Assembly: GCA_015501075.1 (NCBI GenBank)
Contig: JADNYJ010000579.1
Location: forward strand, 1 to 19,978
DNA: 19,978 bases
From: Gymnopilus junonius
Lineage: Eukaryota > Basidiomycota > Agaricomycetes > Agaricales > Galerinaceae
Reading direction: 5' to 3'
Shown here: in pieces, positions 10,193 through 19,978 of the stretch
Layout of the letters: each line of letters begins with the position of its first letter
How positions within the stretch are numbered: the first letter of the stretch is position 1
Notes under the pieces: generated by a model
Seen by the model: only the letters and a program-made list of their open reading frames with translations
Told to the model about the DNA's origin: nothing
Database searches by the model: none
Position numbers and translations under genes: made by a program

Positions 10193-11131
10193 TCAGTCTA
10201 GGTCGTCGTCATGAATGTAGTGTACATGCCAGAAAGGTGCCCTTGAGTCTATAATGTCCCACCAGTTTTCGACATCCTCCCAAGTGCGTATGCTCAATTC
10301 TCCTCTGGAGGTGTATTCATCCGGGTCGGTGTCTTTGTGTCGCTCTGATTTCCATAGGAATGGCCTCCAGAATGCGTCTGCCAGTTCTGGTACCAAACCA
10401 CTTGCTCCTGATGGGGCGCTCATAAAGGTGACATAAGCTTGGATTATGGCTGGATCGAGACAGTCAAAAAGGGTCACGTCGCCTTCGCCGAACTCGTATA
10501 TCAGCCGTTGTATATTTTCCTGTCCAGTGTCCATGTTATTAGTTCTGTGTCGGATAAAGCTGCTATAATTTATACGTACTATGAGAGTCTTTGCAGTGGC
10601 CATGTGTACCTTCTGCTGCTCCTGGGTCCATGATTTATTGCATCGCATTGCATAGCATGATCTGAGATGGTCCAGTGCGCAGTCATTGAGGTAAGATATG
10701 ACTGAGACCAGTATTTTGCGTGTTTTCGTCATCTTGCGCGTGTAGGGGGGCATAATTGTGCAAAAAATATTGCGTGTGGCTCTATAAGGCGATGTCATAT
10801 GTTTTAGCGGTCCTCTCATTTCCGGCGGAATGGTACGGGAACCCGTGTTTCTTCCGATGGCGCGATTGATGTGTTTTTGAAGGCCCGGCGCTTCGCGAAA
10901 TAGTGTTATGGAGATAACCAATTAGTATGTGGCTCCGTCTGATAGTTATTTAATGAATTATCATATCAAGCTGCTCCTATTTAATCAGTTTTTAACCTAA
11001 TCCGTTGCGATTCGCATTTTAGTGAATTTCCTTTCTGTGTCCTCGATCTCCTCATCCTCTTCGAAAACTTGTCTGCGCTTAAGACGAATATGTTGTGCTG
11101 GTGCTGCGTTCATTGAAAGTCGTGACCGCAT
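10193..11131 (-). CDS. Gene A: hypothetical protein of the hairpin-flanked cassette
   Basis: I do not recognise a domain. The main reading frame ends with TGA at 10193-10195. It contains an in-frame 60-nt intron (10579 down to 10520) with donor GTACGT, branch-like CTAATAAC and acceptor ACAG, so a naive open frame hides it. After splicing, the C-terminal half reads ENIQRLIYEFGEGDVTLFD, then LDPAIIQAYVTFMSAPSG, ELADAFWRPFLWKSERHKD, a tryptophan-rich TWEDVENWWDIID, and an acidic end HDDDLD. An exon with an acidic stretch (VFEEDEEIEDTERKF) begins at an ATG at 11131-11129. Its join to the rest is unclear, because an in-frame TAG precedes the only nearby donor; the TACTAAT branch-like site near 10925 suggests an intron ending around 10895. 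It lies about 45 bases downstream of gene B on the same strand. No function can be proposed. Confidence 0.6.
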
Positions 11132-11176
11132 ACGTAGTATGGCGGCGTTCTGTTGAATATTAGCTTTCTTTTCATT

Positions 11177-12496
11177 TTATTGAACATGTATCAGACTGGC
11201 CGTTCTCATTTTGTTGTCGAGCAAGAGAATTCCTTTTAGAATTGGCATCATCTTGTATCGCTTGTCCCTCGCTCGAAATACGACAAAGGAAATGCTGAGT
11301 TCAACTATGTCACCGATGCGAATGTTGGACGGCGAAATTTGTTTGTACCTACTCCCCAGTTAGATTTGGTCACTCAATATTTGGCGAGTACTTACTGGAT
11401 TGCTCCTTCTTTGGTCACGATTCGCCATATGTAGTCCACATGGTTGTCCGGGCCATGTATGTAGGTGTCATCGACTAGTCTCTCTAGTATTCCCTCTGGG
11501 TCCACTAGGTCTCCGAAAGGTATGGACATAGTCCTATCCATAGTTGCGGTAACTCTGGAAAAATAACGTGCGCCTGTTTCAAATGCCTGGGATGCACCAA
11601 ACATTGTACCGTGCCATTCTTCGAGTGTTCCTTCAGGAAATATGTTGGAGAATGCGACAAAAATATGTTGTATGTTTTCGTAGCACTTTTCAAAGGTTTG
11701 GCTGCCGATACCTGTGATTGTAACGCCCTGGCGCATATACGGTCGGAATCGCTTCATGTCCCTGATGTCATGTTAACCCTTCTTTCACATCGTTGGTGTT
11801 GATTACTTACGAGCTGTTGTTCCTTGTCACCGGTGGGAGCGTTTCTGCTGTCAGTATTCCCTGCACTCGCAGCGGAAATTCTTCCATTGACCCTGTGTCC
11901 TGGTCCCAGACGCTAAGGCGCCAGGACATGTTGCCTTCAGATTGCGATATCTGGAAGTCTTGTGCCTGTTTTTGATGCGGCGTTAGTGGATAATACTTGG
12001 TCTCATTGAGTAGACTCACAGTTATACTTGCAAGTTGGCATTCGGGACGCAACAGGAGCCTTCCTTCAGATTGGTTCTGTAATTCCTGCACTGTACATAG
12101 TTGGTGTCAGAATATCTCTTTTTGCATGAATCATATGCTTACGTGCGGCCGCAGTGTCATAAAACTCGTCCATTTTGACTGGTACTTCAAGATGGTTTGC
12201 AGCGGGCGGGGGTGGGGGGGAGACAGGGGGGCATTCCGTCAACTTTCCTCTGATGTATGTTTCCGTTTGGTGTTTTTTTGCTAGTCTCCTGACCGCGGTC
12301 CTCCGTCGGGATTCGATTGCATGCTTGCATGTGCTGAGATGGTATCTGCGGCTGGAAGGGGATTCATTATTTGCCTGGTCGGCTGCATACTTTCTGGTGG
12401 TAGAGCGTGTTTTCACATACCGGCCCAATCGCAGTCCGTCTATTACGGATTGGGGTCCTATTTCCGCTTACGTCGATTACGTTCTGTTGCGTACAT
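11177..12496 (-). CDS. Gene B: hypothetical protein with C-terminal beta-rich segment
   Basis: Five exons join in phase to 1,083 nt (360 aa): 12496-12472, 12382-12143, 12090-11811, 11761-11396 and 11348-11177. The last three introns (47-52 nt) have clean GTAAG donors; the first (12471-12383) is less certain, so the N-terminus may extend upstream. The product begins basic (SRRRTAVRRLAKK), has a proline run (PPVSPPPPP), then a middle part with RLSVWDQDTGSMEEFPLRV and GTLEEWHGTMFGASQAFE. It ends with SNIRIGDIVELSISFVV and RYKMMPILKGILLLD. The end pattern, G-D-I-V-E followed by K-x-x-x followed by L-L-D, recalls lineage-expanded agaricomycete hypothetical proteins. It could be an OB-like or other small beta-barrel end, which is inference only. 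It is divergent from gene C. Confidence 0.75.
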
Positions 12497-12865
12497 CCTC
12501 CCTTGTGTTGGATGCCTGTCCCAATTCCGTTGCTCTTTAAAAATGCATCAAATTATTTGGTCCATATCTTCTGTGCTGACTGGACTTTTTGCTTTATCTC
12601 TCGCTCTTAGTCTGGGTTGATGGTTTGGCAATTTCATATTTGATGTGTTATTTTTATCTTCTCTTTCCGGTTTAGGAGCTTCTGGGGAGCCATGATCTCT
12701 CTTTCGTGCTCCCTGTTTCTTCCGCCTGTGCTTGATGTATGTTCCGCAGCTAGATCTGTGTGCTTTACCTCGCAATTTGACGTTTGGTCTGTCTTTTCGT
12801 GTGGTTGACTTGACCCTTTAAAAGGGACACTGCGTTTCATCAGTTTTTTCCCTCTGTACCCATCG
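12497..12865. promoter_or_regulatory. Shared divergent promoter region of genes B and C
   Basis: This 369-bp gap separates the start of B (minus) from the ATG of C (plus, 12866). About 50 bases before the C start lies the 13-bp near-palindrome CCCTTTAAAAGGG (about 12813-12826), whose centre TTTAAAA could act as a TATA box. A pyrimidine-rich stretch (TTTTTTCCCTCTG) follows. Minus-strand open frames here (for example 12775-12548) look basic and might hold an extra 5' exon of B, which I could not join in phase. Confidence 0.45.
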
Positions 12866-15803
12866 ATGGCTCCTAAAGTCGCTGTACGCCCCCGAGTGGC
12901 AAAGTCAAGCAAGACATCCGTTCGACGTGATCCCTCGCCCGATGTCGAGTTTGTCCAAGAGACGCCGACAGGTCGGCAGTCCAATGCGCCTGGGCGCGTT
13001 GTTTCTGTCAATAAAAAAAGGTGTGTTAATGTCATTTCTATTCTATTCATGCTTCCTGAGCCATCAATGTCTCTTGTTATCATTCCCAGCACGGTTCGCC
13101 AGTCTGCTGTGAAACCCATGTCTGTCAAGGTCATTGAGTCGTCGAAAAAATTCAAAGCCAGGTCTGTAAATGTCTGCCAGGATTTCACCTTCATTAACAT
13201 TATCTTATTGTCATTTTGATTCTTTCTTTTTTTCCTTCCATTCGTAGCTCTCCTGTTCCGGAGTACGTCCTATTTTCTTGTTCTTAATTCAGTTTATCCT
13301 CCATCTGACTTTTTATTTCTCAGCTTTCACATAGTAGAAGACTCCGATGGAGAGGTTGTATCAGATAATGAGTTACCCCCCACTGACGACGTGGATGCAG
13401 AGGAGATTGGTGAATCAGGGGATGACGTTGATATGGATGAAGAAGAGTCTGCTGACGATGTGGGTTCTGATGTGAACACTAGCCTGGATGGGTTCATCGT
13501 TGATGATGATGCAACTCTTGATGAATCTGAACAGGAGAGGGCATCAGAGCCAGAGGACCTTGTTGCTTTGGGTCAAGGTGATAGGTATGTGTCTGTTGTC
13601 CGTTAGTTTCTTTAAATTTTTGTTCATGCTATTCAGCAGTCTATATCCTGACCCCCCTGTTCCTGATCGCCTTCGTGGCTCAAAGAGGTGTGCCCCTACT
13701 ACTCCGCCATTGTCAACACGCAGCTCTGCGTGCGTATATTTCGTCTTTCCTATGTGCATGTCACTCAACCCTTACTATTGTTAGTCAAAGAAAAGCTCTC
13801 CCTGTTGCTGCGTCTTCCCCTATACAACGCTCTCCGTATGTTTGCTGTTGTTCATCAAATCATACCTGCTTACCACTTTGATTTCGTAGGAAAAAGAAAG
13901 CCCGTGTTATTACCTCACCTCCTGCAACCCCTACTGCAGATAAAGATCTTCCTGTACATATGGATGCATCTTTGATGAAAATGGGTGCGGGTTCTGCGTA
14001 AATGCTTTGTTTTTGACCCTCTCGTGTTTGTCTGACGTATTATCTTTCAGCAAGCGCATTTTCAAAGACTCTTCGCTTAAATCTACTGCGGGTTCGAAGG
14101 CCATAAAGCTTCTTGATGCCTTGGAGAATGAGACGAAGGATGACATTGTCACGGCGTCGGAAGAGCCTGTGAGTCTAGATAATTCTGTCTTGCCGTGCGT
14201 GCCAATTTTTTTTTCTTTTTTTATGATATGTTATGTGTTTTATCTGACATCACGTATAGAACTGACCGCCCTTCTACGCGTACTCAAGACCAGGTCAAGG
14301 AAGATGTTAATTTGTTCGTCGAAGTCTCGAAACAGCCTAAAGCTGCCGTTGGTGTCAAGCCGAAGAAAAGGGCAGCGGCATCTACGAGAGCCAAGGTGAA
14401 AAAGGAGCTGAAAGAAGATGTTTCCGAGGAGCAGAAAGAGGATGCATCCGAGGATAAGAAATCCAAGGAAAAGAAAAAGTTTAACCTTTCTTCTTTGTCT
14501 AAAAAGACTGACAGTGCTCCTACTTCGACCGCAACCAAGCAAGAGTCAGCTAACTCAGCTCAAGGACGGTCAGACATACCTTGTCTGCGAGTCGAGTGAG
14601 CCCCTTTTTTTTTTTCTTTTTTTTTTTTCTTGTTGTGAATGTGTTTTAACGCACTTGTAACCTATATTATTTCAGGGCCCTACCTGCATCATGTGGTTTC
14701 GCGGAATCATTGGACAAGAGTGAACTTATGAAAGCAAATGGACTATATGATAATTTGCCTAACTTGCAGTATGTTTCCCGTTCATTTGGTTCATCATATT
14801 TTGAAGCGTGTTTACAGACGCGTTACAATTATAATCCCGCCAAAGGAAACTAGGGCATATGGCTTACCTACTATTGATGCTGTGTATGAATCTGGTGTCA
14901 TTCGAAATTTTGATGTGGAGTAAGTTTGATTTTGTTGCGGAAGGGTTTTATCCCATTGATTCGTGTTTTTTAGGCGTGCTCTTACTGCTATGACCTTTGA
15001 GCAGTCTGGCAGATATGTCAACATAGCTCGTTTCAACCCTATGGGTTTGGTCGCTAAGCAAACCTGGCGACCCGATCGATATGAGGTCTGTGTCAACTTC
15101 CAGGACACGGCCTTTTGCATCACACCCGTGATGGTCACCAACTCTCACATCCGTCAGCACCACAATATTGGCAAGTTTCCTTCCTATCAAGTACAAGGCA
15201 GGATGTTTGCTGAGGAATTCGGTCGCTTTTGTTCTGCCCTCGGAATGCTTGTCCACGAGGACGAAATTTTTGTCCACACCTTCAAAGATGCTATCTCTTT
15301 CTCATCGAAGATGGGTACCGAAGGAGCGACATTGGAACCTGATGTTAGGCTTGACGATACCCCTGTGTATCTCAGCACGGGCTCTAGCCCAGCAAAAAAG
15401 CCGTCTAATCAAGATAAGAGTAAATCCAAGCGGTTCAAGGATATTCCAGCATCTGGGCACTACCCCCGCTAGAGTGGGACGATGAAAGTGCGCATGATTT
15501 CCTGTTACTATTTATTCATCCACGTTGACTGCATTTGTTTTAGTACCTGCGTATGATTGTCGGCGTGACCATGACATTGAGTTTAACGAGAACACTTTCG
15601 ACAATCTGGCGTCGAAGTACGAGCTCTATGACGGAGAGATTCCCAATGACTGTTTTGTCGTCGTTGGACATCTTGTGTACGTTCAGAAGGCTGGCCGTTA
15701 TTACAAGGTATTCGCGTATGCACGTTGGTTCATGGTATTGGATGGTCCAGACGCTCCTAAGGACTCCGTTATAGATGCTGTCATTGAGCAGGCCTCCCGT
15801 TAA
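12866..15803 (+). CDS. Gene C: hypothetical protein with acidic and basic linkers, conserved C-terminus
   Basis: Thirteen exons are inferred with mutually consistent phases. Introns: 13021-13089, 13162-13247, 13263-13323, 13585-13636, 13730-13784, 13836-13889, 13998-14050, 14195-14259, 14596-14675, 14769-14817, 14920-14973 and 15488-15543. Exon 3 is only 15 nt (13248-13262). The N-terminus is basic (MAPKVAVRPRVAKSSK), followed by a very acidic stretch (13340-13570, with DGFIVDDD), then a lysine/glutamate-rich linker (14380-14480), a globular part (14676 onward, with SGRYVNIARFNPMGL and NFQDTAFCITPVMVT), and a C-terminal block with IPAYDCRRD, FVVVGHLVYVQK and YYKVFAYARWFMVLDGP. The reading frame breaks in the C5 run 15463-15467. 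Beyond it the alternative frame gives LEWDDE and joins exon 13 in phase, so one base is apparently missing. The charged linkers suggest a nuclear or chromatin-associated protein, but no known domain is seen. Confidence 0.78.
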
Positions 15804-15902
15804 TTCGTATACTAAGTAAAATACCGGAGATAAACCCCCCTCGTCTCTTTTTTAATGACTGTTTTTATTGTTATTTGCGTGTGAACATCGGAAGGTAATT
15901 GG

Positions 15903-16111
15903 CTTGGTAATCGTGTTTTCAGACTCGATTATATAATCATGAAAAAAACATGCATAAATGCCATTAATTCGGGCGTGTGAATAAGACTTGCTTGGTAATC
16001 GTGTTTTTGGACTCGATTATATAATCGTGAAAAAAAACATGCATAAATGCCATTAATTCGGGCATGTGAAAAGACTTGCTTGGTAATTGTGTTTCGCGAC
16101 TCGATTACCAA
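15903..16111. repeat. 88-bp tandem repeat with TTGGTAATCG...CGATTA hairpins
   Basis: Two full 88-bp units (15903-15990 and 15991-16078) and one partial unit (16079-16111) each start CTTGGTAATCG or a one-base variant. The full units contain the perfect 12-bp palindrome GATTATATAATC (15927-15938, 16015-16026) and a shared tail with CATGCATAAATG. The last unit instead closes with CGATTACCAA, forming a stem with its own TTGGTAATTG. The same core forms the left-hand hairpin array, linking the two flanks of the A-B-C cassette. Confidence 0.88.
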
Positions 16112-16390
16112 CCAACATTCTCGTTCATTCTGGTATCACAGGACATGCGTGCGACTTTTTTGAGGGGAATGTCGCCTGCCCTAATTCCGATGCGTCAAAA
16201 ACGAACCTTCGTCTTGACGTGTCTTCTTTTCTTTTTCCGTCCCACGAACGACGCGTAGATAGACATTAACGCGCCTTAAGCGCTTAGATAACGAACGAAG
16301 TGAGTTCATGCGTCCAAAGTGCAAAAACATCGACGTCGAACACTGACGTCGTCAAAAAAATTAAAAGTGGCATCTTCAAGCACCTCTCCT

Positions 16391-19300
16391 ATGCAGGAAA
16401 CCCGTCGACGCTGCGAAAAACTGAACGAAATCGGATTCAGCACCGATATAATCATTGGTAGTTATACGGAAGGGCTGGGCAGCTTGTTTGAGCCCACAGA
16501 CGTAGTACAGGTGAGTTTTACATCTGCGCGCGTTTACGTCCGCTTATCGAAATAATACAGCCGTTCATATCCTGCCTCGCAGAGTATGAAGAGCGTATAT
16601 TCAGAGGCTACGATGAGGGAGCCGTTCGAATGCGCGCATTACTCGGGCTGAAATCGCATTATAATAATCTACCCGAACACCTCGCACAGCAGTTGTCCCA
16701 GCTACAGGTTACCAGTCCTCCATCGGCGAACACACACGACGAGCTGTTTGCGTTGATATCCGCCTACGCGACAGTGGAGCGGATGTATCAGCTATCCAAA
16801 CCGGGCGTGAGTATGGCCCCAACAAAAATGGTGCCAAAGCGCCTGGACAAGGATATGCTGGAAACGATAAAGGTAAGAGCAATCAAACACTCAAATTTAC
16901 GTTACTGATATTCTTACAAAACAGATTCCTCATTATGACCGATTGTATGATATTCCAGACCTTCTGCAGGAAGTACGATCGTACGGAGAAAACATCGTTC
17001 ACGGCCCTCCAGCTCCAAACCACTCGACGGACGACCTGATAGCTCACCATCTCAAAACGGTCGCATACCAACATGTACAAGGGGAGATAGACAACATAGT
17101 GGAGAACTTCTCTCTTGCAGCTTTCAACCTCGCATACAAGTTCAAAGGGCACCCCCCTTCACCGGGTCAACTGCCCGCTATACCAGGCAAACGGTCTGGC
17201 TTCAAGGATTACATCAACGTGAACGAATGGTCGAACTCGGATGAATATAGAGTCAAACAATTTTTTAAGAATACCAAACCCGGCCAGTTACGATTTGCGT
17301 CCGACCTGGCAGAGCCGTTGTCGCCACTCTTTCTGCTCCTCCCTCAATCTCTACGACGTATCCATTCAGTAAGCCGGGAAAGCCTTCTAAAGGTGTGTTG
17401 TGAAATTACATTCAGGATCTGGCTGACGATTGATCGATAGCTCTGCATATCTCTTGGAAATGATAAGCCTCTCGCTCTCCGTTCCCTGGAAGCAAGAACA
17501 TGGAAATGTCTTTTTGAAATCGCGATAGAGGGAAGGAATGCCAGGGTGGCCCTTCAAGATCTGATACAGGCAGAAGAATGGAAAGATTTTGAGAATCTCC
17601 CCTTGTCCGACCCCGCCCTGTCTTTTTTCCGGCCCATAGATTTAACGCCGCAAATTTCTGAAGCAAACGGAACCGGAACCAGCGACGAGACAGAGTAAAT
17701 ACCTTGTGATTTATTATTATCAGAAATTTACTGACCTGTTCCGTGTAAAGAACAAATGAGCAGAGACCACAGGACGAAAGCAGCGAGGGTGCGAAAGACC
17801 GCGAGGGACCGCAAGAAAAGGAGCCGATGGAAGGGATTGAATCAGGAATGAATGAGGGAGAGCGAGACGACGAAGGAGAAAAAGACGACGTAGGAGAAAA
17901 AGACGGCGAAGGACAGCAAGGCGGCAGTGATCAGCCTATGGAAGGGATAGAAGCAGGAACAAACCAAGTCAACGTACCGGACCCACAGGCGACTGAGCAA
18001 AATGGAGAGCAGAACAAGGAACAAGAAGGCGGTAGGTGGAATGCAGTATAGGAAGCCAAAGAACGCCGCTGACGATCATTGTAGGCGCGGGTAATCCAGG
18101 ACAGAACGTTGAGCACGAAGACAACACCGAGAACACCCCCGCCGACAAGACGAAAGGCAAAGGGAAAAAAGGGAAGAACAAGGAGGTGGAGCTTCCTACC
18201 AGAAAATCTTCCAGGATCGAGAATGCGGCTCAAGCAGCCGGTGGACGTAAGGAATATACAGACCCCCCTGCTCCTCCACAACCGAGAGTGAGCAAGCAGA
18301 TCAAAAGCAAAGAGTTTATAAGCCGGGAAGACGATGTCGAGGATGTCAAGCCGTTTTTGCCCACAAGACCTAAATACTATCAGCCCGTCGATACCATGCT
18401 ATACGTTGAGTACACCGTCGTTGTCCTCATTAATCATGCCTGACGTCAAGATAGACCGAGAAACCGATAACCCTCGACACAGAGGAAGCTCCCGAGGTCA
18501 GGTCTTTCAGTCCCTTGTGGATAGTCCTAACACCTTTTCTGTGTTTTAAAAACAGAAATTGTCGGCGCCCAAAACATACACAGTGTACGGCGCCATGATT
18601 AAAGATGATACGGAAGATGTATCTGTCTGGAAACCCGACACATACCAGTACACCCCGACCGTCAATGTAAGTGCCATTCGCTACGTCGAATTAAAGCTAA
18701 TCTCGACGAAGTCTCCCGAAATTCTGAGCGCGATCACAGCCTTGGCAGACGCCGCTGAGAGTCAGTATATAGAAGGACTTCCCAAGCACTTGAAGAAACC
18801 AGAGCTATCGATTATATTCTCAGCGACCTATGATGAGTTTATGAAGATGACCGACGCGGAGGTCCAAGAAATTTTCAACACACATAATATATATGTTCAT
18901 AGCCGCCCCGCGCCCGTCCTCACATTCAAGGCAGCTCTCAGGAAACTTGGATCACTGGAGGCCCTCGTAGATATACAAGGTAAGTGTGACAGTATGATAG
19001 ACAAATATGAACTCTAATCCACTCAATTAGACCAATCTGTTAGCATGGGCGAAGGTCAATCCCTCCCTCAGATTAAATAGCCAGATAACTCACATGATGT
19101 ACAGACAAGAATGAATGCCTAAGGCACGGGCGGTATCCCAGATTCTCCACGCAGTTGAAAACGGAACTGGAAAAGTTTTGAACGCGTTGAACTTTCCGAT
19201 GCCTCTGCAAGGTATCGAACGCACAACCTATTCATCGGATGCTCACGCTCTACATGAGACGCAAAACGATCTGTCCTGTAAGAGTATCGCCCCTCCCATA

Positions 19301-19978
19301 AAGGACCTCCGTTGGGCATCTGCTTCCACAGCAGGTGCATTCCACGGATGGCATATTGATGCCGGGGGGGCAGAACCACAGCTGGTCCCTCTTCAGGCCT
19401 CAAGTGGTGGTTTATGGGCAACACTTCTCGAGGCATCGTCGCAGACACGTCGATCTTTCTAGACGTCGATACAGACGGCGTAAACAATAGTAAATGGGGC
19501 ATCGAAGCCATCCTCCTCAAACCTGGGACAATGCTGTACGCAACAGTTTCCAATATTTATTCAGATTTGCTGACCAGTGCGCAGGATCATGCGACCTTGC
19601 ACTCCTCACGCGGTGGTTACCTTACAGCATTCAGTGACAATGGGATCGCATTTCTTCGCAATGTCGACAATACAAGACACTATGATCGGAATGATGCACA
19701 CCTTCGTGCTCGAGAAATTGGTCACGAATACCGCCCACAATGATTTCTTACAAGTTATACGACGAATGATAGTGTTTGTACACGGGGCACTTATCAGGAA
19801 TACCGTGGAGGAAGACGGTCAGTTTCTAACTACTCGCAAGTAAAACATAACTCACAGGAGAGTAACACAGATGAAGCCCGGGCTCACGTTCCATATCCAA
19901 GGGATATGAAATCCCTCGTAGACCTTCTGACGTTATGCAACATGGGCATAATGCAACACATATTTGACTTTGATACAT
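16391..19978 (+). CDS. Large protein with C-terminal JmjC-like domain, 3' end outside window
   Basis: Inferred introns are 16511-16560, 16873-16924, 17393-17440, 17695-17750, 18032-18084, 18405-18450, 18502-18555, 18980-19030, 19055-19104 and 19536-19584, all phase-consistent; those at 18405 and 18502 are the weakest. ATG 16391 is the first in frame after an upstream stop. The N-terminal 385 residues (GYDEGAVRMRALLGLKSHY, FKDYINVNEWSNSDEYRV) are unrecognised. A charged acidic linker follows (17751-18340). The C-terminal part shows features of JmjC-like proteins (2-oxoglutarate/Fe(II) dioxygenase fold) expanded in agaricomycetes: VENGTGKVLNALNFP, GAFHGWHIDAGG with the HxD iron ligands (19352-19360), a KWWF strand, LKPGTML, and MRPCTPHAVVTL with the distal His (19607-19609), then GSHFFAMSTI. 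Frame breaks lie at about 19128-19133 (GGGCGG) and in G7 19364-19370. Whether it hydroxylates or demethylates protein or nucleic acid is unknown. The N-terminal and JmjC parts could be two genes. Confidence 0.7.
17751..18340 (+). other. Acidic, internally repetitive linker of the JmjC-like gene
   Basis: Exons 17751-18031 and 18085-18404 encode mostly E, D, G, K, Q and N. The peptide PMEGIESG is echoed as PMEGIEAG about 38 residues later, and DDEGEKDDVGEKDGEG is built of short GEKD units. The next stretch is basic (KTKGKGKKGKNK) and contains a KSSRIE segment. Low complexity of this kind is expected to be disordered and may hold a nuclear localisation signal. Confidence 0.7.

Larger units (their letters stand above)
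8455..16111. mobile_element. Putative hairpin-ended element carrying genes A, B and C
   Basis: The segment opens with TTGGTAATCG (8455-8464) and closes with its exact reverse complement CGATTACCAA (16102-16111). Further copies of the TAATCG and CGATTA core lie just inside: on the left near 9425-10023 and 9535, on the right in an 88-bp tandem repeat at 15903-16111. Repeats with the same core on both sides of a three-gene cassette suggest the ends of a transposable or otherwise integrated element. No target-site duplication is evident at these limits, and no recognised transposase, recombinase, helicase or reverse transcriptase lies inside. The exact ends are therefore a guess, and the left boundary could be any of several repeat copies. 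The large palindrome at 8514-9154 may be a separate nested insertion. Confidence 0.4.

Noticed and set aside
12634..13200. Long minus-strand open frame of 188 codons
   Set aside because: It overlaps the first two exons of gene C on the opposite strand, whose splice sites and protein composition are much more convincing.

Overview
This is nuclear DNA of a filamentous fungus, most likely an agaricomycete (mushroom-type) basidiomycete. The evidence is many short GT-AG introns (mostly 47-90 nt) with phase-consistent joins, a basidiomycete-style adenylate-forming reductase, and several lineage-expanded agaricomycete protein types (HNH_2-like, JmjC-like, and acidic-linker proteins of unknown function). 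All family names come from motif recognition, not from a search.

Layout. 1-2746 is gene-poor; its only structured signal is a weak tRNA-like, SINE-like module on the minus strand at about 1537-1704. 2747-6756 (+) is a 14-exon NRPS-like adenylate-forming reductase (A-T-R domains) with five single-base frame breaks. About 6910-8078 (-) is a decayed HNH-nuclease-like gene with two in-frame stops as well as frame breaks. 8455-10025 is a repeat zone: a nearly perfect palindrome of about 640 bp (8514-9154), a diverged direct repeat, and an array of short hairpins built on TAATCG...CGATTA. 10193-15803 holds three genes of unknown function: A (-), B (-) and C (+), with B and C divergent from a shared promoter region. 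15903-16111 is an 88-bp tandem repeat carrying the same TTGGTAATCG/CGATTA hairpin core as the left flank. 16391 to the window end (+) is a long multi-exon gene: an unrecognised N-terminal domain, a highly charged acidic linker, and a JmjC-like (2OG-Fe(II) dioxygenase fold) domain that runs off the window.

Interpretation. The three-gene cassette bracketed by hairpin repeats of the same core looks like a mobile or formerly mobile element of about 7.7 kb (8455-16111) with TTGGTAATCG at one end and CGATTACCAA at the other. None of its genes is a recognisable transposase. Genes B and C end in a similar beta-rich pattern, which suggests related folds.

Caution. Single-base frame breaks, mostly in short homopolymer runs, occur in at least three unrelated genes that otherwise keep good splice sites and conserved motifs. 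Homopolymer errors in the assembly are therefore a serious alternative to pseudogenisation. The HNH gene is different, because its in-frame stops cannot be explained by indel errors.
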